From positions 33,038,640 to 33,102,639 of the forward strand of contig NW_022145596.1 in the NCBI RefSeq assembly GCF_000002235.5: DNA of 64,000 nt, in the 5' to 3' direction. Below, piece by piece: positions 51,601 through 60,794 of the stretch. The notes under the pieces were generated by a model. That model was not told the origin of the DNA. It made no database searches and saw nothing but the letters and a program-made list of their open reading frames with translations. Numbering within the stretch: position 1 is the stretch's first letter; each line of letters begins with the position of its first letter. The position numbers were made by a program, and so were the translations under genes. The DNA comes from Strongylocentrotus purpuratus. Its lineage: Eukaryota > Echinodermata > Echinoidea > Camarodonta > Strongylocentrotidae.

Positions 51601-54600
51601 TGTTCATTGAAAGACTTACCTCAAGTAATCTTCCCGTCTGCATTGACCACATAAAGATCTCAAACACATCTAGACCTGCAGCACATACAATTTCACCACT
51701 AGCATCAAGAGCTAAACAGGAGAACTGCACTGGCTGTGGAGATGTAAATGTCCGAAAGTTCCGATACCTGCAATGGTACAGATCAACATTCCCAGAGAAG
51801 GATGGTAAATGAGGTTTTACAAAACAGATTAACCTTGCACACTAAATCCGGCATTTTACTTGAAATACACATAAAGAAAGATCAACTATACCCACAGAAA
51901 CTAGATGGAACTTTGACTGCATGCAGTCGAAAATGATGCCTCCGTCAGAGCAATTTTACAAACCATAACAGAAGAAATTTTCAAATTGAAGTTTGAATGT
52001 AATCCATTAACAGGTTCTCAGAATATCATGATTACAAGCTATTTCTCATATACATGTATGACACTTTGATCTTTGACCTCAAGACCCCAAAATCTACTCA
52101 GTTCATTGGCTCTGCAAGATACATACATGTCTTGAGTTTGATGGTAATCAATCCATCGGTTCTAATGATAATGCGATCACAAGCTATTTTTGCATACATA
52201 ATGAGCCCCATGACCTTTGACCTTGACCCCCAAAATCTAATCAGTTCATTGCCTCAGCAAGATACATACATGTCCTTAGTTTGGCGGGAATCCATCAATC
52301 AGTTCTTGTGATAACACGGTCACAAGCTATTTTTGCATACATAATGAGCCCCGTGACCTTTGACCTCATGACCCCAAAATCTAATCAGTTCATTGGCTCT
52401 GTAAGTTACATACATGACCAAAGTTTGGTAAGAATCCATCTGTCGGTTCTCGAGATAACGCGATCACAAGAACGGGACGGACGGACAACCCGAAAACATA
52501 ATGCCTCTGGCTACTTCGTAACGGACGCATAAAAAGTTGTAAAAATACCAAGCTATCTATAACATTAATACTGATGTATTGAAACAAACCCAGTAGGTAC
52601 ATGGTATAATGAGCATACCATGTGAATGACTCACCTGTGAAGGTCAAATGCTCTGATGGTACCATCTAATGAAGCAGAAACCACCACAACAAACCCAGTA
52701 GGTACATGGTATAATGAGCATACCATGGGAATGACGGTACCATCTAATGAAGCAGAAACCATTACAACAAACCCAGTAGGTACATGGTATAATGGAGCTT
52801 ACAATGAGAATGACTCACCTGTGAAGGTCGAATGCTCTGACGGTACCATCTAATGAAGCAGAAACCACCACTTTACCAGCCTCATTAAAACACACACCAC
52901 TCACGCCTCCACTGTGCTCGCTGAATGTCACAAAACAAAATCCACTGGATAGATTCCATATTTTGACCTGTTATAAAATAAAAGATGATTATTTTGTTAT
53001 ATTTTACTTTTCAATGTCGTGAATGTGAAATAATCAATAATAGAACAAATACAGCATTTCTCTACATACATGTATGAACCCTGCGGGACACAGCTTTGTG
53101 GCTGGTCCTGGCTGTTTCCCACAAGAGCGGGTTTTAAAAGGCAGCAGTAAAATTGTTTACAGCGTCCAAAAACTCCCAAAATCTATGCTAATATTATATA
53201 TAATTTATTGCCTTAAATTTGGAGAGTAACTACATACTGATGTGCAATAAATGCAATGTGTGAATAAAAACAATGTTAGATAAAATATCTACATATATAC
53301 AAATTAAGTACTGGTAGATAATTGGAGCAATAAATTGATAATTGTAGGCAGACACTAACAGCCTGGCTTGCATTGCTCCCCAACTAAGAGGTTCCTACCT
53401 TGCCATCTTCAGCACCTGTAGCAATCAGCATGCCGTCTCTAGAGTAGTCTACACATGTCATATTGTTGAAATGCCCCTGCTGCTTCAGAACATAGCTCTC
53501 ACTTTGCCACTCCCATACCAACAACTGTCCTAAACCAAGACAGCCAAACGCAATCCAATCTCCTGGAGCATTGAATACTACTGATGCTACACGCTGCTCA
53601 GAGATGCTGCAACAAAACACAAGGAATTACCGGCTCAGAAATGATCCACTGCTAACTGGTTTGGTTTGATGGTTGTTTTTAACTGACTGCTAAAAAGAAT
53701 GTGTGTGTGTGAGTAAGTAAGCAACCAGGGGACCAATGGTTCTAAACCATCTCCGAGGGCCTAATAAATGAGGATAAGTGTCTTACCAAAGGGAACTAGT
53801 GTTTTGACTTGGTTTTGAACCCAGGACATCCCAATAATGATACTACTGCTTTACCACTGAGCCATTGCTCTGTGGTAGACCATTATAAGTAAAAAATTAC
53901 GCATATTTTTAAACACATTTTCCCTTTATATAGAAAGACCTAGTTGTTCACTTGGTATGCTATGTATATGACTTACTTTACAAGGGTATGGTATGGCACG
54001 TTGACGTACGTATGATAAAAGACCATCACCTGAGTAACACGAATGATGCATTGAGAGAGTTGTGTTCAAATAATTCACCCCTTTTCTAATAATGGTTATT
54101 AAAATAAATAATACAGATATTTGATAGACTGAAACAAAAATTGAAACAAACAAACAGAGTCGACACTTTTCCCTAACTTCCAAGAATTGGAGCAGGTTTA
54201 TACAGTACACGGCAACAAGAAAATGAGGACAACTTTTCTTCCCTTGGGGTTGGTGATGAATTGTCAAAAATTAGTAGATGGCTTCTAGATTTGGTTCATA
54301 TGATTTTTAAAAGACAGGATAATATATGATTCAGAAAACGTTTGTTTTTACAAAATAAGCATTATAGGATATCACTTGTTTCCTGTCATATTGCTGAGAG
54401 CCATTAAAGAAAGTGATTTATATTTACACTGGTATCTACATGTATTTGAGGTACTTGGCAAGTAGCAAATAGTGGTAGATAGACTCATAGCAAGGTAGAT
54501 GTAATATGTAGTTGCATAGAATTGCACAATTTGTTTTCATTAAGAAAAGTTTCTTATGTTGTCAATTTCTGGGACAGGTTGACATTAGGAATATAAAACC

Positions 54601-57600
54601 CTATGGAAATAAACATCTTTGATTATTTTAAAACTATTTTAGATTTATTGTTGGGGTGTTGTTTTGATGGCATTATTAATGAGAATAACCAATACTATTT
54701 TTGTGTTTTTGTGTTTTTTTTCAAGGGAAGGGGGGGGGGGGGGGGGAGGGGAGTTGGTTTGCCAGTGTTGCTAGGGTTTGCCCCTTACTAGGCAGGTGTT
54801 TAGAAGGAGCAAGTACGTGTGTTTAGAAAGTGTATAAGGGGAGCCTTCCAAAGTTGCGACTGTGCCGCGACGCGTCGGGGCGCAGAGCAGGATATGAGAA
54901 CAAAGGAGGCGCCTTTATGCGCCCATTAGCGCCTTTTTGCGTCGGATAGGAGAGGACTTCAGTTGGTTGCCAGCTCATTAAAATCTGGCTATTGTTTGGA
55001 GTCTCATTGTTACGAAATTACCCCGCCAGGGCGCGCCCCGGTGAAGCACTTGACATTTGTGAATGGGAGCTTAAACTTTGAATAGCTTTCGCGCCCTTTC
55101 GCGCCCGGTCCGGCGCATTAGTTATTCATGTAGTGCCCGCTTGTGTGTCGCTCTCGTCTTGCGAGATTTGACTCTGAAAAGCATTACTTTGGCTACTGAT
55201 TTGTTTTAATATTATTTTACGTACATGACATTGGTTACAATGTTTGTTTATTTTCCTCTCAAAATCGGAGTTCTGTAGGCGTTAACGTTGGCATGATTGT
55301 TCATTTTTTCATCTCCTCCTGTTCTGTTCATGATTGTGTTCAATATACTTTAATACAAATTGATTTGTTAAAAAAAAACAAATTTATTTTATACTTACCC
55401 CACTCTCTCTGACATTGTTTTCCTCGTGCATGTTTTGACACTTTAATTGTAATTTTATATTTCCTTATAGCGATGTTATCGCATGTTTCGATTTTCTTGT
55501 TTTTTTTTTAAACAATTTTTGTTGCATCTTGTAAACAGTTCTGTCGTATGATCATTATAAATCATATAATTATATCATCCGTCTGTTATTTCAATACATA
55601 GATCCTTTGAATCTTCTTAAAATTAGAGAACGTATTTTAAAATCCGTGATGTTAAAAATGATACTTAATCAAGAATGTCATAGTTTCTCCTTGAATTGGA
55701 TTTAAAAAGCGTTTTATCTGTATTACGATTTTTTAAGCAAATGATATCCGTATTGTCGGGAACATCATCAATATGTTTCGTTAGAAGGAAGACGCTCATT
55801 TTCAGAATGTTCTTTCTTTGCAAAACACTAATGTTACGAACAAAATTAAATACACTGTACCCGTATCATCGGGGATATCGCAAAACTCCCAGGGAGATTA
55901 TCAATTGCAAATCAACATAGTAAATTATGCCTAAATCGTAAGAATAGAGCATGCATTAAAAAAGAAGAGAGTTACCAGGAAATGATGTTTGAAATTTCAC
56001 CCCAAACATATCTCAAGAAGAAATTAGTTTATCATTCTGTGTCAAAGAATTTTATCGAATATTTCTTTGCGACGAATGGGGGGGGGGGGGGGGGGGGGGT
56101 TACATCCGCGGCCAGTTTTAGATCTAGGTCATTGTTAAGAATAACTAAAATGCGTATATATTGTGCTGAATAGGGGCCACATGTTATCGAAAGAGCGTAG
56201 TACGTTCTAGAACAAATACAAGCCATGGCAATTCGTTGAATTGCTTCTCGTAACAGAACTGTCTCACTGTCTAAATAAGGATCCATCCGGGGGATCCATC
56301 ATGCACGTGTTGGTAAACGGAATTAATAATGATTGGGTTGTTTTGGGACTTTTTTTTTCGGGGGGGGGGGGGCAGGGTAGCCCTTATTCTTCTTCTACTG
56401 GGTCATCAAGAAACACAAATAGTGTTGAAATTTTCCGCAATCCCTTTAGCGCCGAGGGTAGAAAAGCCTTTAGAAAAGTCAGCTGGACAATAGCAATTTA
56501 ATGTTGGTCAAACAATCAGCGAGAAGTACTGGGCAAACAGATATTAGCCCACGTCTTCAATATAACCAGGGAATCCTGATATAACTAAGCACATGCTCAC
56601 AATATGAATATCAAATCTGGCTATTGTTTGGAGACTCATTGTTACTATCTGGTAAAGGGGTACTTTTCACGCACCAAAGTCCGGCTCGTCTAGTACACAC
56701 AAATCCGGCCCGTATTGACTTTACACACCGGACTTAGGGGACTGTTTTCAAAAGGAGGGAAAATGCATGTGCGTACCCTACATAACACTCATTCGGGGGT
56801 GGGGGGGGGGGGGGAGGGGTGCGCTTAAAGGCGAAGCGCTTTTTGTGAATTGTGAATTTGTGAATTTGAAAAGCTTTCGCGCCCGTTCCTACGCATTAGT
56901 TATTCATGTAATCCCCGCGTGTGTGTCCGCTCTCGTCTTGAAAGATTTGACTCTAAAATTTTCACTTTGGCTACTGATATGTTTTATTATTATTTTACGT
57001 ACAAGACATTGATTTAGATTGTTGTTCTGATTGTTATTTTCCTCCCAAACATCGTAGTTGTGTAGGCGTTGACGTTGTTATGATTGTTCATTTCTGTTCA
57101 TCAATGTGTTCAATACTTGTATTATATTAATTTCTTCACGAACAAAACAAAAACGATATGTATAATTGTATTCCTTCTGTATGTTTTGACACATTATTTG
57201 TTTCATATTACATTTATTTTGTTCTGTCATCCGATCAAAATAGGTCATATATCTATATCATCACTCTGTTCTTTCTCATGCAAGATCGATTTAAAGAATA
57301 GAAACGTAGGTTCTCTAAATCTTCGCAAAATCAGCTATTGTATTAAATACCCGTGATTTAAAAATGATACTTATAATCAAAGAGATTGAAAGATTCTGCT
57401 TGAAATAAGATTACAGGGCGTTTATAAATATGTCATACAAAACAAACAAACATCTGCAAATTAAAGATATTACAAAAATGATAGTCGTATTGTCGGGAGC
57501 CTGCATCATCAAAACGTTTCGGTAGATGGAACAATTCGAAATCGCCTATCTGTTCCGAACATGAAATTCGATCGAATATTTCTTCGCGAAGAAACTTTAT

Positions 57601-59211
57601 TGGTGGTGTCATTTGTCTTAACAATTTGTTATCTTCAATGTTCGTGACGTTTTGACGTTTCATATTTGTTAGCTAGCGCTAGTAAAGTCTTTTGTTTTAA
57701 CGTGCACTGTATATAGTTATAAGGCCTGAACACGTCATGTTCACATTGGGTGTTATATAGCATACGGATATTATAGTACATGTAACTTTTAAAAGCACTT
57801 TGTTTTTGCAACGCAATGACAAAAGACAGCTCTTTGAGCAGCTAATAGTTGTTGCGCCCATTGTTCCGCTCATAGGCGGCTATTCCCAATCACCGGGCAT
57901 TATTTGTTATTGTATCATTAGTTAAGTTTATTAATCTATTCATGTTTTCTATTTATTTATTTAGTTTTGGGGAGGGGGAATGTCGTATTACGAATTCATG
58001 ACCCTTATACATAATGACCATGTTCTCAAATTACGAATAGCGGTCTTCATGAATAGTTGTCCAATGAATAGCGGTCCTTATAACTAGCGAGCGGAGCCCT
58101 CGTGATTGACCTCTGCCATTTTGGTCCGGCCGTTCACTTCGCCGCCCCCCTCCCTCACACACACACACACATAATACGCAACATTAATGTGTAGCTAAAC
58201 AAGAATCTATAGCAAGTCGGACAATTATAGCGATCAAACAATAGTCTTGCTCGGCCGCGTGAAATGTTTTTACCTTTAGAGCGAACTTTTCTTTTGTATT
58301 CGCTCCATAGAACTCTACTTTATCTTACAGCGAGGTGAAATGAAAAGAGCGTCATCATGAGTAGATCTATTGTTTGATGTTATCCTTCTTCTCCCTAGTT
58401 AAGCCAAACCTTCAATTTAGGCATATCCATAAAAGGTAGCTTCCTGTACCGTTCGCTTTTTTTTCCTGACTGCTATATGAAGCATGTGTATGCTCTGAAT
58501 TACGCAAACAGGGGACCGGCGGGTTTAAGATCCTCTCCGAACGAAATGTAATGTTGAGTTATGCCTTACAATAGCATATCGACTTGGTTTCTAACCAGGG
58601 AGCTCCCGGTTACGAGGTGCTCTGCTCTACCACTGGGCTATAGCGCCTCCCTCCTTTTAAAAAGATCTTTTAAAATTTGCCGGTTTTTTTTTTTTTTTAG
58701 AATAAGAATCAAAACATGTTTTGTATGTTTTTGCATCTGTGCATTAAGATTTCAAAATTTCACTTTCGCCACTTAATTATACAAATCTACGAATAAATGA
58801 TTCGAATGTTAGAGCAGAAATCAATGTTTGTATTTGTGTCGAATGATTAACTATCATCATGAACTGATTAATGTTTTGTATTGCATTTCCAATTGCTGCT
58901 CAACTTTATCACCATCAGGCTACGCTTTTTTGTTTTCATCTTCATGACAAACATGTTTTATAATCTCGATATAGTTCCCGGACTCTTTTGTCTATTTATT
59001 CCACTTTTAAAAAGAGCTATGGAATTATTATGATTTAAAACGCCTTTTAGACGGGCAATTTTCGAAGGCAAATCTCGGGCGTGAAATCCTGCCACGGCAT
59101 TTTATGTTTTTTTTTTCCCTGAGGCCACTTAACAAAATATTCATGTTTAGCGTCCCGGCTGCTTCTTTTTGGGGGCCGCCTCCTAAGTTTATTTTTGGGG
59201 AAATTTGTTTT

Positions 59212-59245
<34 letters not shown>

Positions 59246-60762
59246 AATTTTTGAAAAAAACAACATGAAAAACAATACTAAAATGTATCTATTACTGATT
59301 TTTTTTTAAAAGTTAAAAGATGTCGGCGGCCATCTTGAAAACTAGCCCGACTGTCAGGAAAATGTACCGAGCGGCCATTTTGAAAGAAAAAAAAAGAAAA
59401 GAGAGGGCCTCCTCCTTCCTAGTTTTCGAAAAAACAGGACACTAATAACACATTTTTTTATTTGGCCTTAGAGCGAACTTTTCTTTTGTATTCGCTCCGT
59501 AAAACTCTACTTTATCAAACAGCGAGGTGAAATGAAAAGAGCGTCATCTTGAGTAAATCGTTTGTTTGATGTTATCCTTCTTATCCCTAATAAGCAAACC
59601 TTCAATTTATTAGAACCAAGTCATGGGAGGAGAAAAAAAAGGATTTGACTGACAAAATATAAATTCTTCCAAGCTCAGGCTGTGGCAACGCGTAGCGTGA
59701 ATATGAATGACGGGAGAGAAAGATAATTCCTTTGTCCATTATACGATGCTAGAATCATATCGCGATGTGGGAATTATACAAATATGTTGATAATCATTCA
59801 AATTACAAACATACACAAGCGACCCAAACAGTAATCAATTTGCCGACTATAACCGCATACATGTAGTCATTCACATCATTCGTCTTTTATTTTTTTTTGT
59901 TGGGGACAATTAAGCTCGCAATTAAACAACCATTACTCGTACATAGTCATCTTTATTTCACATTTCATACAGTCGTCACAAAAATTAAAAGGAGGCGTAT
60001 TAAACCCAACAAAAATAAATCATAATGTATTCTGATCAAGATGAACGAGTGTGTTGATTGCCCCCCAAAACAAAGACGATCCCACCAGAGAAGTTCATGC
60101 TGTGCTGTAGTAATGTACATCGCAAAGCTTCGCCACAATGATTGGAAAGGTAATACCCCGCCCGTTACGACGCAAAACGGCGCGAGAAGAATAGATCGCG
60201 ACGCGAGAAGAATACATCAATTTTGTACAAACAATGGAAAGTTTATCAGAACGAAAACCGGAGGAGGGGAAGACAGGCTTTGGCCGAGAAATACTTTCTG
60301 TATATCAAGTTTAAGCTGTACCGCGCATCACGAGCGAGAACAATGACGGGAGAGATAATCTTCCATCGCCTGGTGGGGCGCAAAAGGGCGCAAGAAGAAT
60401 AGAGCGGGTTTATACTAACAATAGACGGTTTCTTTTCATATGCAAGAATCAGGTGAGGGTGACTATTGCGCCCCTTCGCGCCCCTTTGCGCCTCAATGCG
60501 TCTCTTGGGACGCGACTGTTCTATTCATCGCGCCCCGACGCGTCCGGGCACAGTCGCAACTTTGGAAGGCTCCCCTAAGGTCCTTTAAAGGTGCATGCCC
60601 TTGTCGTACAAAGTACTAATTTCAATTTTGAATTGATTCTTTCTAGGACTTGTTTTCTGACCTGTCTGCATTCATCAGAGGGAGAGGGGAAGAGAGATAG
60701 AGAAAGAGAGAGGGGAAGAGAGATAGAGAAAGAGAGAGAGAGAGAGAGAGGGGAAGAGAGAT

Positions 60763-60794
<32 letters not shown>

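Larger units (their letters stand above)
54838..60575. mobile_element. 5.74-kb PIF/Harbinger-like element, no transposase seen
   Basis: Ends are inverted: left GGGGAGCCTTCCAAAGTTGC, right complement identical over this stretch. The match continues to about 46 bases with two mismatches (through GACGCGTCGGGGCGC). TAA flanks both sides (54835-54837, 60576-60578), the 3-bp TWA duplication of PIF/Harbinger. Both subterminal zones (54890-55120 and 60150-60540) are rich in GCGCC/GGCGC words and CpG, unlike the AT-rich intron. The interior has no long frame. It contains a diverged internal duplication (about 54980-55800 versus 56612-57540), a direct repeat (58262-58415 versus 59465-59610), a tRNA-SINE (58505) and several G or T tracts. 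It lies in the PWP2 intron between exons 61291 and 53399. Confidence 0.82.

Noticed and set aside
58570-58650. Candidate tRNA gene on the minus strand
   Set aside because: Good A box, but the B box is decayed and a SINE tail follows.
60041-60346. 101-codon frame in the right part of the large TIR element
   Set aside because: Basic composition follows the GCGC-rich subterminal words; no transposase or Myb motif.
54838-60575. Polinton or other large virus-like element
   Set aside because: The target duplication is 3 bp (TAA) and not 6 bp, and no polymerase, integrase or capsid-like frame is visible.
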